This document shows positions 16,003-25,084 of a stretch of 64,000 nt of DNA, one piece after another. Under the pieces are notes generated by a model. The model was given only the letters and a program-made list of their open reading frames with translations. It made no database searches and had not been told where the DNA came from. Each line of letters opens with the position of its first letter. The first letter of the stretch is position 1. A program made the translations under genes and the position numbers. The DNA lies in assembly GCF_900104725.1 (NCBI RefSeq), contig NZ_LT629758.1:6503001-6567000 (forward strand), written 5' to 3'. Source of the DNA: Actinoplanes derwentensis (GTDB lineage: Bacteria > Actinomycetota > Actinomycetes > Mycobacteriales > Micromonosporaceae).

Positions 16003-17024
16003 CAGGCTGCTCCGAGGGTGAGGCCGATCGACACCGCAGCCGACGGGACGAAACTGTCGAAACCTTGCTCGCGGGCTTTGCGGGTGTCCTTCAGCCGGGC
16101 CGCGCTGTCCGCATACATCACCGCGACGCCCAACTGCTCCTGCAGGTGTGCGGCGAGGCCGGGCATCAGCGCGCTGCCGCCGCAGAGCGAGATCCGGCTG
16201 ACCTGCTTCTGCCGCTCGCCCGAGGCCAGGTAGGTGAACGAGCTGCGCAACTCGCTGACCAGCGGGCGGACCGCGTCCACCAGGGCGGCCACCGTGTCCG
16301 GGTTGCCGTCGCCGTGCAGGCCGAACCGGCACTTGAGGGTCTCCGCCTCGATGGTGGACAGGCCCAGGCGGGTGGCGACGTTGTCGGTGATCTCGGAGCC
16401 GCCGCGGGGCAGGGTACGCACGAACAGCGGCTCGCCGTCCGCGTGCACCACCACGCTGGTGATGTTGGCGCCGATGTCGACGATCGCCTCGACCTGGGCG
16501 TCCAGCCGGGAGGCGGAGCGCAGCATGGCGAACGAGGCCAGATCGACTCCGTTGACTTTGAGACCGGCTTTCTGGACCGCCTGCACCAGCGTGAGGACCG
16601 CTTCCTTGGGCATGGCGATCAGCAGGCCGCGGACGGTCTGGTCGTCACCCGGCTGCTCGAGCGGGTAGAAGTCCAGCAGGGAACGCTCGACCGCGAGCGG
16701 GAGCTGCTCCTTGACCTGGAACGGCAGGGCCTGGCGCATCTGGTTGGCCGGCAGGTTGGCGATCGAGGTCTCCCGGACCACCAGCTGCGGGTTGGTGACC
16801 GCCAGGTTGACCCGCTTGCTGCCGAACTTGCCGGCCGCCCAGAGCTGCTTGAGGGCTGCGGTGAGCCCGATCGGGTTCTGCACCACACCGGCCACCACGG
16901 TGCCGGGCTCCAGCGGGAACTGACCGAAGTTGATGAGCGAGTACTCATCCTTGTTGCGGCGGACTTCCACGGCCCGGATGGAGGACGAGCCGATGTCCAG
17001 CCCGATCGGTGTGGCACCAGCCAT
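16002..17024 (-). CDS. pilM: type IV pilus assembly ATPase-fold protein PilM
   Basis: 340 residues. It has an actin-like fold: phosphate-1 motif PIGLDIGSSSIRAVEV at the N-terminus, VEAIVDIGANITSVVVHADG (phosphate 2, about 180) and ISLCGGSALMPGLAAHLQEQ (adenosine motif, about 285). QALPFQVKEQLPL is the conserved PilM segment around residue 105. PilM sits in the cytoplasm, binds ATP and the N-terminal peptide of PilN, and connects the PilB/PilT motors to the envelope complex. The gene overlaps pilN by one base and lies 29 nt after pilD. Confidence 0.93.
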   Translation of the reverse strand: MAGATPIGLDIGSSSIRAVEVRRNKDEYSLINFGQFPLEPGTVVAGVVQNPIGLTAALKQLWAAGKFGSKRVNLAVTNPQLVVRETSIANLPANQMRQALPFQVKEQLPLAVERSLLDFYPLEQPGDDQTVRGLLIAMPKEAVLTLVQAVQKAGLKVNGVDLASFAMLRSASRLDAQVEAIVDIGANITSVVVHADGEPLFVRTLPRGGSEITDNVATRLGLSTIEAETLKCRFGLHGDGNPDTVAALVDAVRPLVSELRSSFTYLASGERQKQVSRISLCGGSALMPGLAAHLQEQLGVAVMYADSAARLKDTRKAREQGFDSFVPSAAVSIGLTLGAA

Positions 17025-17053
17025 CGGTCTGCCTTCCTCTCAGCGGTTCGGAT

Positions 17054-17833
17054 CTAGGTGGGCAGGAGCAGGTTCGTGTACCAGGTGGTGAGCGGCGCCG
17101 CGGCGAAGACCGCCAGGAAGGCGCCGGCCAGCATGTAGGGCCCGAACGGGATCCGGCTCTTGCGGCTCGCCAGTTTCAGGGTGAGCAGCATGCCACCGAC
17201 CAGGCCGCCGAGCAGGAAACCGGCCAGGGCGCCGACCGTGACCGCACCCCAGCCGAGCCAGCCGAGGTAGAAGCCGAGCAGTGGAGCGAGCTTCACGTCG
17301 CCGCCGCCCATTCCCCACATCGCGAGCAGCAGATAGAGCACGTAGAGCAGGACCGCGGCGAGGAGGCCGCGGATCAGGTCGGCCGGGTCGCCGGTGGTCA
17401 GCGAGACCGGGACCAGCAGAGCCATGGCAACCCCGTACGACGGAATGACGATCTTGTTGGGCAGTCGCATCACGTCGAGGTCGATCAGCGCCAGAGCGAT
17501 CGCGACGGCGGCGAGGTAGAGGTAGGCGGGCAGTTCCCAGGACCAGCCGAACCGGGCGGCGACCGCCACGAACAGGACGGCAGTGCCGGCTTCGACGAGC
17601 GGGTAGCGGGCGCTGATCCGGGTGCCGCAGTCGGCGCACCGGCCGCGCAGCATCAGCCAGCCGAGCACCGGGACGTTGTGCCGGGGCCGGACCGGGCTGC
17701 CGCAGTCCGGGCAGTGTGACCCGGGCTGGACCAGCGACTCGCCGCGGGGCACCCGGTGGATCACCACGTTCAGGAAGGAACCGATGACGAGCCCGAAGAG
17801 GGCCACCATGACGTACAGCGGGGCCTGTGTCAC
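17054..17833 (-). CDS. pilD: prepilin peptidase / N-methyltransferase PilD
   Basis: 259 residues. An N-terminal helix with GLVIGSFLNVVIHRVPRGES is followed by the zinc-binding domain (HCPDCGSPVRP...CADCGTRISARYP, four Cys about 42-70) and an eight-helix membrane domain. Both aspartyl protease aspartates are present, in ALIDLDVMRLPNKI and MGGGDVKLAPLLGFYLGW (the GxGDxK site). It removes the leader of the pilin encoded upstream and methylates the new N-terminal Phe. The Cys-bearing domain indicates a bifunctional enzyme. Confidence 0.95.
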   Translation of the reverse strand: MTQAPLYVMVALFGLVIGSFLNVVIHRVPRGESLVQPGSHCPDCGSPVRPRHNVPVLGWLMLRGRCADCGTRISARYPLVEAGTAVLFVAVAARFGWSWELPAYLYLAAVAIALALIDLDVMRLPNKIVIPSYGVAMALLVPVSLTTGDPADLIRGLLAAVLLYVLYLLLAMWGMGGGDVKLAPLLGFYLGWLGWGAVTVGALAGFLLGGLVGGMLLTLKLASRKSRIPFGPYMLAGAFLAVFAAAPLTTWYTNLLLPT

Positions 17834-17868
17834 GGTGGTCCTCTCAGTGCTCGTCAGGATGTGGTCGC

Positions 17869-17894
17869 GGGTGGCGCCGTGCCCGGCGCCACCC
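17869..17894 (-). terminator. hairpin between pilA and pilD, likely attenuator
   Basis: 10 bp perfect stem GGGTGGCGCC / GGCGCCACCC with a 6 nt loop, starting 12 nt beyond the pilin stop. It lacks a T-tract, so partial termination or mRNA stabilisation is likely, which would give more pilin than peptidase. Confidence 0.6.
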
Positions 17895-17906
17895 GGAACC
17901 GGTGTG

Positions 17907-18368
17907 TCAGCAGGCAGCCAGCGTGAGGGCGGTGGCGGAGGTCGTCACGGAGCCACCCTCGGCGCTCTTGTAGACGTACCACTTACCGCTGCCACCGGCG
18001 TTGTTCGCGCAGATCTTGTACGTCTTCGCGGTCGCGTCGTAGACGTAACCCAGCTGGGTCTTGTCGGACAGCGTGATGGTGGCGATGTTGGGGGCCGTGC
18101 CGAGGACCAGCGTGCTGGCGGCGTTCTCAGACTTTGAGGCCGGGAAGGTGTTGCCGTTGTTGGTGTAGTACTGCTCAACCGCGCTGATCGCGCCGCGGAC
18201 GTCGGACTGCGCCGACTTGTCAGCCGCGCCCTGGCGGTAGTTCAGGTACACCGGCACGGCGATCGCGACCAGGACGCCGATGATGACCACCACGACCAGA
18301 AGCTCGATGAGGGTGAAGCCTTCGTCGTTCTTCTTGCCGGCGCGAAGACGGGCGATGAGGTCCTGCAT
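17907..18368 (-). CDS. pilA: type IV major pilin
   Basis: 153 residues. The short positively charged leader ends in KKNDEG, cleaved before FTLIELLVVVVIIGVLVAIA, with Glu at +5 of the mature protein. This is the class IVa prepilin signature. The globular part (about 50-153) has ADKSAQSDVRGAISAVEQYY continuing the alpha-1 helix, a Ser/Thr-rich beta region, and two Cys (YKICANNAGG and the final LAAC) that can close the D-loop. It is the only pilin in the operon; no minor pilins are seen. Confidence 0.95.
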   Translation of the reverse strand: MQDLIARLRAGKKNDEGFTLIELLVVVVIIGVLVAIAVPVYLNYRQGAADKSAQSDVRGAISAVEQYYTNNGNTFPASKSENAASTLVLGTAPNIATITLSDKTQLGYVYDATAKTYKICANNAGGSGKWYVYKSAEGGSVTTSATALTLAAC

Positions 18369-18473
18369 TTCGGGGTGCCTCCATGGGCGTTGGGTGGGGC
18401 AGGGGATGGGTGTTGGTGGTGCTACGGCCGTCGGGAGCCGGCCGGGAATCGTTGCTTGTTCGGGTGTCGGACG

Positions 18474-19703
18474 TCAGCCCTGAATGCTCTGGCCGATCGT
18501 GAACATCGGCAGGTAGAGGCAGATGACCATGCCGCCGACCACGGTGCCCATGACGACGACCATGATCGGTTCGATCGAGGCGGTCAGTGACTCGGCGGAG
18601 GTGTCGACCTCTCTGTCGTAGAAATCGGCAACCTTGTCGAGCATCTGACTGATCTGGCCGCTCTCCTCGCCGACTTCGATCATCTGGGTGACCATCGTCG
18701 GGAAGATCGGGTGGCGCCGGAGCGCCGTGGACATCGTCTGACCGTCCCGGACGGTCGCCTGGACGTCCTTCATGGCGGCGTTGATGACCTCGTTGCCGGT
18801 GGTCTCACCGACCACCGCCAGTGCCTGCATGACCGGGACACCCACGTTCAGCAGCAGGCCGAGGTTGCGGGAGAACCGGCTCATGGCGAGTTTGCGCAGC
18901 AGCTGTCCGAAGACCGGCAGGCGCATCTTGATCTGGTCGACCCGCAGCCGGAAGTTCTCGCTGGTGCGGGTCTGCCGCTTGTAGAAGACGGTCCAGGCGA
19001 CTGAGACGCCGATCACCAACGGTCCGATCCAGCCCATGTTGTGGCTGGCCGTGACCAGGAACTGGGTCGGTGCCGGCAGCGCGCCGCCGAGACTCTTGAA
19101 CATCCCTTCGAAGATCGGGACGATGAAGATCAGAACGCCGGCGATCATGACGAAGGTGAAGCCCAGCACGATCGCCGGGTAGGTCAGCGCGGCCTTGATC
19201 TTGCCGCGGAGCACGGTGTCCTTCTCCAGACTCTCGGCGATCTGCTCCAGAGCCTTGTCGATCATGCCGCCGGCCTCGCCGGCCCGGATCATCGCGATCA
19301 TCAGGCGCGGGAAGATCCGGTCGTGCTTGGCCATCGACTGCGAGAGCCCACCACCGGCGGCCACGTCGGCACGGACCTCGGCGGTCGCCTTCTTCAGCGA
19401 CAGCGCCGACGTCTGTTCCTCGAGGATCGCCAGGGAACGCAGCAGCGACATCCCGGAGGCGGTCATGGTGGCGAACTGCCGCGCGAAGACGGCGAGATCC
19501 TTGAGCTTGGTCCGGCCGCCCAGGCCCGGGATGGTGATGTTCTTCTGCAGGCCGTGCCCGGTCTCGGCGACCTCGAGCGGCACCTCGCCACGCGAGCGCA
19601 GCATGTGGGTGGCGGCGGCCTCGTTGGGCGCCTCGATCGTCCCCTTGGCCTTCTTGCCGGTCGCGTCGATCGCGGAGTAGGTGAAGGTCTTGGTGGTCGG
19701 CAT
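18474..19703 (-). CDS. pilC: type IV pilus inner-membrane platform protein PilC
   Basis: 409 residues from ATG 19703, 2 nt after the pilT stop; the open frame continuing upstream is a shadow of pilT and pilB. It has two GspF domains, each with the conserved signature: FARQFATMTASGMSLLRSLA (about 70) and FSRNLGLLLNVGVPVMQALA (about 275). Glu-rich MIRAGEAGGMIDKALEQIA and MIEVGEESGQISQMLDKVA repeat the same position in each half. Three membrane helices are visible (about 170, 220 and 375-400). PilC is the platform turned by PilB and PilT. Confidence 0.95.
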   Translation of the reverse strand: MPTTKTFTYSAIDATGKKAKGTIEAPNEAAATHMLRSRGEVPLEVAETGHGLQKNITIPGLGGRTKLKDLAVFARQFATMTASGMSLLRSLAILEEQTSALSLKKATAEVRADVAAGGGLSQSMAKHDRIFPRLMIAMIRAGEAGGMIDKALEQIAESLEKDTVLRGKIKAALTYPAIVLGFTFVMIAGVLIFIVPIFEGMFKSLGGALPAPTQFLVTASHNMGWIGPLVIGVSVAWTVFYKRQTRTSENFRLRVDQIKMRLPVFGQLLRKLAMSRFSRNLGLLLNVGVPVMQALAVVGETTGNEVINAAMKDVQATVRDGQTMSTALRRHPIFPTMVTQMIEVGEESGQISQMLDKVADFYDREVDTSAESLTASIEPIMVVVMGTVVGGMVICLYLPMFTIGQSIQG

Positions 19704-19705
19704 GG

Positions 19706-20827
19706 TCAGCCCCGTCCCACGAGCCGCTTGAGTTCGTCGCCGGAGTGGCAGATCTCCAGTGCGGTCGGCATGGAGACCAGACCCTCCCGGATCTTCTCGG
19801 CCAGGTGCTGGTCGAACGAGAGCATGCCCTCGCTGCCGCCGGCCTGCATGAACGACGGGATCTGGTGGGTCTTGCCCTCCCGGATCAGGCTGCGGATGGC
19901 CGGGGTGCAGGTGAGGATCTCGCAGATCACCGAACGCCCCTTTCCGTCCGCCGTCGGCGCCAGCGCCTGCGTGATCACACCCTGGAGACTGGCTGCCAGC
20001 TGGGCGCGGATCTGCAGCTGTTGGTGCGGCGGGAAGATGTCGATGACCCGGTCGATGGTCTGAGTGGCGCTCTGCGTGTGCAGGGTCGCCATCACCAGGT
20101 GACCGGTCTCGGCCGCGGTCAGGGCGGTGGCCGTGGTCTCCAGGTCGCGCAGCTCGCCGACCAGGATGATGTCCGGGTCCTGCCGCAGCGCGTGTTTCAG
20201 CGCGCTGGCGAAGTCGCCGGTGTCGGTGCCGACCTCCCGCTGGTTCACCACACACCGCTTGTGCGGGTGGAGGAACTCGATCGGGTCCTCGATGGTGATG
20301 ATGTGGTCGGCCCGGCTGCGGTTCGCCAGGTCCAGCAGCGACGCCAGGGTGGTGGTCTTGCCGGAACCGGTCGGGCCGGTCACCAGGACCAGGCCGCGGG
20401 GCAGGTGGGCGAACCGGGCCACCGACTCCGGCATGCCCAGCTCGTCCAGCGGCTTGATCTTGTGCGGGATGGCCCGGAAGACCGCGCCGCACGAGTTCCG
20501 CTGGCGGTAGAGGTTCCCGCGGAACCGGGAGACCCCGACGATGCTGTGCGCGAAGTCCAGCTCCCGCTCGGCCAGGAAGGTGTGCCACTGGGCGCGGCTG
20601 ACCGCCGCACAGGCCAGCAGTTCGGTGTCCGAGTTGTTGAGCTTGCCGTACCCGGAAACCGCCTGCAGATCGCCGTGCACCCGGATCATCGGCGGCGAGC
20701 CGACGGTCAGGTGCAGGTCCGATCCGCCCGCCTCGACCAGAGTGACGAGCAGCTGGTCGAGTACCTCCAGGTCCTCCGGGGTCCCGGCGGACGTCGCCTC
20801 CGGTACCTCGTGCTGGAGCGTGGTCAT
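19706..20827 (-). CDS. pilT: type IV pilus retraction ATPase PilT
   Basis: 373 residues, GTG 20827. Family motifs in order: GGSDLHLTVGSPPMIRVHGD (N-terminal PAS-like domain), Walker A VTGPTGSGKTTTLASLLD (about 145), Asp box IITIEDPIEFLH, Walker B RQDPDIILVGELRDLETTAT and His box ETGHLVMATLHTQSATQTID. It depolymerises pili and powers twitching or retraction. Its presence shows that the pili are meant to be retractable. The order pilB-pilT-pilC is the usual actinobacterial one. Confidence 0.95.
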   Translation of the reverse strand: MTTLQHEVPEATSAGTPEDLEVLDQLLVTLVEAGGSDLHLTVGSPPMIRVHGDLQAVSGYGKLNNSDTELLACAAVSRAQWHTFLAERELDFAHSIVGVSRFRGNLYRQRNSCGAVFRAIPHKIKPLDELGMPESVARFAHLPRGLVLVTGPTGSGKTTTLASLLDLANRSRADHIITIEDPIEFLHPHKRCVVNQREVGTDTGDFASALKHALRQDPDIILVGELRDLETTATALTAAETGHLVMATLHTQSATQTIDRVIDIFPPHQQLQIRAQLAASLQGVITQALAPTADGKGRSVICEILTCTPAIRSLIREGKTHQIPSFMQAGGSEGMLSFDQHLAEKIREGLVSMPTALEICHSGDELKRLVGRG

Positions 20828-20908
20828 CTGATCTCCCCGGCCTCGATGTTGCTGTCGACTGTTGAATCGGCACCGAGGGGAAGGGGTTTAGTAGCGGTTG
20901 GGGTGCGC

Positions 20909-22573
20909 TCACACAGCCACTCGGCTGACCTCTCGGATCGAGGTGAGCCCGCCGGCCGCTTTCGCCAGCCCGTCGGCCCGCAGGTCGTACATCCCCTGCG
21001 CCACGGCGACCTCGCGGATCTCGCCCGCCGAGCAGCGCCGGATCGTCAGCGATTCGATCTCCGGGCTGACCGGCATCACCTCGTGGATCGCGATCCGGCC
21101 CTTGTACCCGGTGTTCGCGCAGTTCCGGCAGCCCACCGGGCGGTAGAGCACCTCCGGGTAGGCGAGGTCCTGCAACGGCCAGTTGGCGGCCACCACCTCC
21201 TCCTCGGTCGGCGTGTACGGCTCCTTGCACCAGTCGCAGATCCGCCGGGCCAGACGCTGGGCGAGCACGCAGTCGAGCGAGGAGCCGACCAGGAACGGCT
21301 CGATACCCATCTCGGTGAGCCGGGTGACCGCGCCGGGTGCGTCGTTGGTGTGCAGCGTGGAGAGCAGAAGGTGACCGGTGAGAGCGGCCTCGACGGCGAT
21401 CTGGGCGGTGGCGTGGTCCCGGATCTCACCGATCAGGACCACGTCCGGGTCGGTACGCAGGATCGCCGGGAGCACCGCCGCGAAGGTCAGCCCCGCCTTG
21501 GCGTTGACCTGGACCTGGTTGATGCCGCGCAGCCGGTACTCGACCGGGTCCTCGACGGTGATCACGTTGACCTCGGGCCGGCTGATCTTGCCGAGCGTGG
21601 CGTACAGCGTCGTCGACTTGCCGGAACCGGTCGGGCCGGTCACCAGCACCATGCCGTGCGGTTTGCTGAACGAGGCGCTGAAGCGTTGCAGGTTGTGCTC
21701 GGTGAACCCGAGTTTGGACAGGTCCAGGTCGATGCCGCCGGTGTCCAGGACCCGAAGCACGATCTTCTCGCCCCAGACCGTGGGGAGGGTGGCGGTGCGC
21801 AGGTCGACCGTGCGGTCCCGGATCAGGGCGGTGATCCGGCCGTTCTGCGGGATGCGCTTCTCGGTGATGTCGACCCCGGACATGATCTTGATACGGGAGA
21901 TCAGCGCCGCCATCACCCCTCGGGGCACCAGGTCCACCTCGTGCAGTACGCCGTCGATCCGGTACCGCACCCGCATGTCGTCCTCGGTCGGCTCCAGATG
22001 CAGGTCGGAGGCACGGTTCATGACGGCCTGCTCGATCAGGCTGTTCACGTAGCGCACGATCGGGGCGTCCTCGGCGCCGCTCGACTGCGCGGTCATGCCG
22101 CCCTGGTCGCCCTGTTCCTCGGCCAGGTCGGTCAGGTCGGTGCCGTCCCGCTGGAGTTTCTCGATGATCCGGCGGACCTCGCTGCGGGCCACCACCACCG
22201 GGCGCACGGTCATGCCGGTCGCGGCCCGCACGTCGTCCAGCGCCACCACGTCGGCCGGATCGGTCACGCCGACCACCAGCTCGCCGTCGTTGATCGCCAG
22301 ACCCAGAACCCGGTGCCGCAGTACGACCGGCAACGGGATCCGTTTCAGCGCCGCCGGGTCGGGGGTGAAACCGACCAGATCCAGGGTGTTGATACCGAAC
22401 GCCGCGGCGGCCGCCTGCGTCAGCTGTTCCTCGGTGACGACCTGGTCGTTGATCAGGACGGCGCGCACCGACCGGCCGCTGCGCTGGGCCTCCGCGGAGG
22501 CCCGGTCGACCGCCGCCGGGTCCACTCCGATCTGCTTCAGGGCGTCTAGCAACGGGCGGAAGGTTTGATCCAT
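20909..22573 (-). CDS. pilB: type IV pilus extension ATPase PilB
   Basis: 554 residues. An N-terminal MshEN/T2SSE domain (about 1-150, RSVRAVLINDQVVTEEQLTQ) is followed by the GspE/PilB ATPase: NRASDLHLEPTEDDMRVRYR, Walker A VLVTGPTGSGKSTTLYATLG (about 310), Asp box VITVEDPVEYRL, Walker B RTDPDVVLIGEIRDHATAQI, His box LTGHLLLSTLHTNDAPGAVT. A four-Cys zinc site (CDWC about 468, CRNC about 503, then ANTGYKGR) distinguishes it from PilT. It drives pilin polymerisation. The eight-gene operon begins here. Confidence 0.95.
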   Translation of the reverse strand: MDQTFRPLLDALKQIGVDPAAVDRASAEAQRSGRSVRAVLINDQVVTEEQLTQAAAAAFGINTLDLVGFTPDPAALKRIPLPVVLRHRVLGLAINDGELVVGVTDPADVVALDDVRAATGMTVRPVVVARSEVRRIIEKLQRDGTDLTDLAEEQGDQGGMTAQSSGAEDAPIVRYVNSLIEQAVMNRASDLHLEPTEDDMRVRYRIDGVLHEVDLVPRGVMAALISRIKIMSGVDITEKRIPQNGRITALIRDRTVDLRTATLPTVWGEKIVLRVLDTGGIDLDLSKLGFTEHNLQRFSASFSKPHGMVLVTGPTGSGKSTTLYATLGKISRPEVNVITVEDPVEYRLRGINQVQVNAKAGLTFAAVLPAILRTDPDVVLIGEIRDHATAQIAVEAALTGHLLLSTLHTNDAPGAVTRLTEMGIEPFLVGSSLDCVLAQRLARRICDWCKEPYTPTEEEVVAANWPLQDLAYPEVLYRPVGCRNCANTGYKGRIAIHEVMPVSPEIESLTIRRCSAGEIREVAVAQGMYDLRADGLAKAAGGLTSIREVSRVAV

Positions 22574-22602
22574 GGGTTCCTCAGCGGGGGCGGAAAGAGC
22601 GC

Positions 22603-23619
22603 TCAGTGATTCATCGGAAGTTTCCGCCCGGAACTGAGCGCGTGAAGATCAGGACGGAAGGTCCGCCGGTACGCCGACGGCGCCACGCCGATCGTCGCGT
22701 GCATGTGCTGGCGCAGTGCCGTCGCGCTGCCGAGCCCGGCCCGGCGGGCCACCGTGTCGACCGCCAGATCGGTCGATTCCAGCAGGATCCGGGCGTGCTC
22801 GACCCGCTGGCGCAGCAGCCACTGCCGCGGGCTGAGGCCGGTCTCGTCGCGGAACCGGCGGGTGAAGGTCCGGACGCTCATCCGGGCGTGCCCGGCCATC
22901 TCCTCCAGGCTCACCGGCTCGGCCAGCCGGTCCAGCACCCAGGCCCGGGTCGGCTCGGTGCCCGCCCCGGCGGCCGACGGGACCGGGCGTTCGATGTACT
23001 GCGCCTGGCCACCCTCCCGCCACGGCGGCATCACACACCGGCGAGCCGCCCGGTTGGCGACGCCGGAGCCGTGGTCGGTACGGATGATGTGCAGGCAGAG
23101 GTCCACCCCGGCACCCACCCCGGCCGAGGTCAGAATGTCGCCGTCGTCGACGAAGAGCACGTCAAAGTCCCAGTCGACCTGCGGATAGAGGCCACCGATC
23201 CGCTCGGCCCAGGCCCAGTGGGTGGCGGCGGGCCGGCCGTCCAGCAGACCGGCCGCGGCCAGCACCGAGGCGGCGGTGCAGATGGAGACGATCCGGGCGC
23301 CACGGGCGGCCGCATCGTGAAGGGCTTCGCGGATCTCCGGCTCGACGGTTCCGTCGGTGACCGGGCCGCCCCGGTGGATTCCGGGAACGATGATCGTGTC
23401 CGCCTGCGACAATTCGGACAGGCCGAACGCCGGTACCACCGTGAAACCGGCTTCGGTGGTGGCCGGGCCGGGACCACAGACCCGCAGGTCATAGAGCCGG
23501 TCGCCGGATTCGTTCCGGGCCGCGCCGAAGATCTGGGCGGGCACCCCGAGGTCGAACGGGACGACCCCGTCCAGGACGAGTTCGCCAACTACATGTCTCA
23601 TGGCCCGATTCTTGCGCAT
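22603..23619 (-). CDS. GlxA-type AraC-family transcriptional regulator (DJ-1/PfpI domain)
   Basis: 338 residues, ATG 23619 behind GGGAGG. Residues 8-185 form a DJ-1/PfpI-like class I glutamine amidotransferase fold (VVGELVLDGVVPFDLGVPAQ, SQADTIIVPGIHRGGP, nucleophile-elbow ARIVSICTAASVLAAAGLLD). Residues 240-330 are the AraC double helix-turn-helix (VSLEEMAGHARMSVRTFTRR and DTVARRAGLGSATALRQHM). Such regulators sense small molecules by an inactive amidotransferase domain. It is divergent from the MFS gene with a 53 bp gap, so it probably controls that transporter and itself. Confidence 0.92.
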   Translation of the reverse strand: MRKNRAMRHVVGELVLDGVVPFDLGVPAQIFGAARNESGDRLYDLRVCGPGPATTEAGFTVVPAFGLSELSQADTIIVPGIHRGGPVTDGTVEPEIREALHDAAARGARIVSICTAASVLAAAGLLDGRPAATHWAWAERIGGLYPQVDWDFDVLFVDDGDILTSAGVGAGVDLCLHIIRTDHGSGVANRAARRCVMPPWREGGQAQYIERPVPSAAGAGTEPTRAWVLDRLAEPVSLEEMAGHARMSVRTFTRRFRDETGLSPRQWLLRQRVEHARILLESTDLAVDTVARRAGLGSATALRQHMHATIGVAPSAYRRTFRPDLHALSSGRKLPMNH

Positions 23620-23672
23620 GATGGCCTCCCGGCCACTCGTCCGGACCGGTGGAAGGCGGCAGGATCACCACC

Positions 23673-24971
23673 GTGAGACGCATCCATCCCGCCTGGGCCG
23701 TGGCCGCGGTGACCTTCGTCGCCCTGCTCGGCGCCGCCGGATTCCGGTCCACCCCGTCCGTCATGCTCCAGCCGCTGCACGACGAGTTCGGCTGGTCACT
23801 CGGCACCATCTCGGCCGCCGTGTCGGTGAACCTGATGCTCTACGGCCTGACCGCACCGTTCGCGGCGGCGCTGATGAACCGGTTCGGGATCCGCCGGGTC
23901 GCGATGGGCGCGCTGGTTCTCGTCTCGGCCGGTTCCGGACTGACCCTGTGGATGACCCAGAGCTGGCAACTGCTGCTCTGCTGGGGCGTACTGGTCGGGC
24001 TGGGCACCGGATCGCTGGCACTCGGGTTCGTCGCCACCATCACCGGACGCTGGTTCACCAGACATCGCGGGCTGGTCACCGGCATCCTCACCGCGGCCGG
24101 CGCGACCGGCAACCTGATCTTCCTGCCGGTGCTGTCCCGGATCGTCGAGTCGGACGGCTGGCGCACCGCGGCGGCGACCGTGTCGGTGGCGGCACTCGCT
24201 GTCGTACCGCTGATCGCCTGGCGCCTCCGCGACCACCCGTCCGACCTGAACGTGCCCGCCCTCGGCGCCACCGAGATCGTCGTGCCGGCGAAGCCGGCGG
24301 GCGGCGCGGCCCGCAATGCCCTGCGGGCGCTGCGCGACGCCGCGAAGACCCGGCCCTTCTGGCTGCTCGCGGGCGGTTTCGCGATCTGCGGGGCGACCAC
24401 CAACGGACTGGTCGGTACGCATTTCATCCCGGCCGCGCACGACCACGGGATGGCGCCGACCGCCGCGGCCGGGCTGCTCGCGCTGGTCGGCCTCTTCGAC
24501 ATCGTCGGCACGATCGCCTCCGGCTGGCTGACCGACCGAGTGGACAGCCGAATCCTGCTCGGCGGCTACTACGCGCTGCGCGGCCTGTCGCTGCTGGTGC
24601 TGCCGTCTCTCTTCGCGGCCACCGCCCACCCGAGCATGCTGATCTTCATCCTCTTCTACGGGCTGGACTGGGTGGCCACCGTGCCGCCGACCGTCGTCCT
24701 CTGCCGGGAGTATTTCGGCGAGAGCGGCCCGATCGTCTTCGGCTGGGTCTTCGCCTCCCACCAGATCGGCGCCGCGATCGCCGCCACCGGAGCCGGCCTG
24801 GTCCGCGACCAACTCGGCACTTACACCCTGGCCTGGTACGCAGCCGGCGCCCTGGCCCTACTGGCCGCAATCCTGAGCCTGATGCTCTACATCGGCAAAC
24901 ATCTTCCAGCAATCGAAAAGCTTCGCACCGACCCATCCGACCACGTCGGCAGTGTGCAGCCAGGAACCTAA
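23673..24971 (+). CDS. MFS transporter
   Basis: 432 residues from GTG 23673 (VRRIHPAWAVAAVTFVALLG), preceded by AGGA; the in-frame GTG at 23649 lacks a ribosome binding site. Twelve hydrophobic segments and the MFS loop motifs are present, for example ALMNRFGIRRVAMGALVLVS after helix 2 and ASGWLTDRVDSRILLGGYY in the second half. The Arg/Lys-rich central loop is at about 190-225. It resembles the oxalate/formate-antiporter-like or OFA-type MFS group. Substrate is unknown; the divergent GlxA-type regulator suggests inducible export or uptake of a small metabolite. Confidence 0.85.
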   Translation: MRRIHPAWAVAAVTFVALLGAAGFRSTPSVMLQPLHDEFGWSLGTISAAVSVNLMLYGLTAPFAAALMNRFGIRRVAMGALVLVSAGSGLTLWMTQSWQLLLCWGVLVGLGTGSLALGFVATITGRWFTRHRGLVTGILTAAGATGNLIFLPVLSRIVESDGWRTAAATVSVAALAVVPLIAWRLRDHPSDLNVPALGATEIVVPAKPAGGAARNALRALRDAAKTRPFWLLAGGFAICGATTNGLVGTHFIPAAHDHGMAPTAAAGLLALVGLFDIVGTIASGWLTDRVDSRILLGGYYALRGLSLLVLPSLFAATAHPSMLIFILFYGLDWVATVPPTVVLCREYFGESGPIVFGWVFASHQIGAAIAATGAGLVRDQLGTYTLAWYAAGALALLAAILSLMLYIGKHLPAIEKLRTDPSDHVGSVQPGT

Positions 24972-25022
24972 AGCCCAGCTCAGAATGCTTTAGAGCTTGT
25001 TCCAGCAGATCCGCCACTGGTA

Positions 25023-25055
25023 GCATCTGCGACATCTACGCTATCTATGACATCT
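25023..25055 (+). promoter_or_regulatory. candidate autoregulatory site upstream of the HTH gene
   Basis: Direct repeats of GACATCT (25031-25037 and 25049-25055) with nearby GCATCTGC/CATCTGCATC variants, 30-60 bp before the HTH start. Positions fit operator half-sites of an antitoxin-like regulator; this is a pattern observation only. Confidence 0.3.
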
Positions 25056-25084
25056 GCATCGACCAGCCTACCCGTGGGTGAGCC

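Noticed and set aside
19745-22549. Open frame of 934 codons on the plus strand across pilT and pilB
   Set aside because: It is the antisense of two well-supported ATPase genes and is rich in Arg/Gln/His/Gly low-complexity sequence typical of GC-rich shadow frames.
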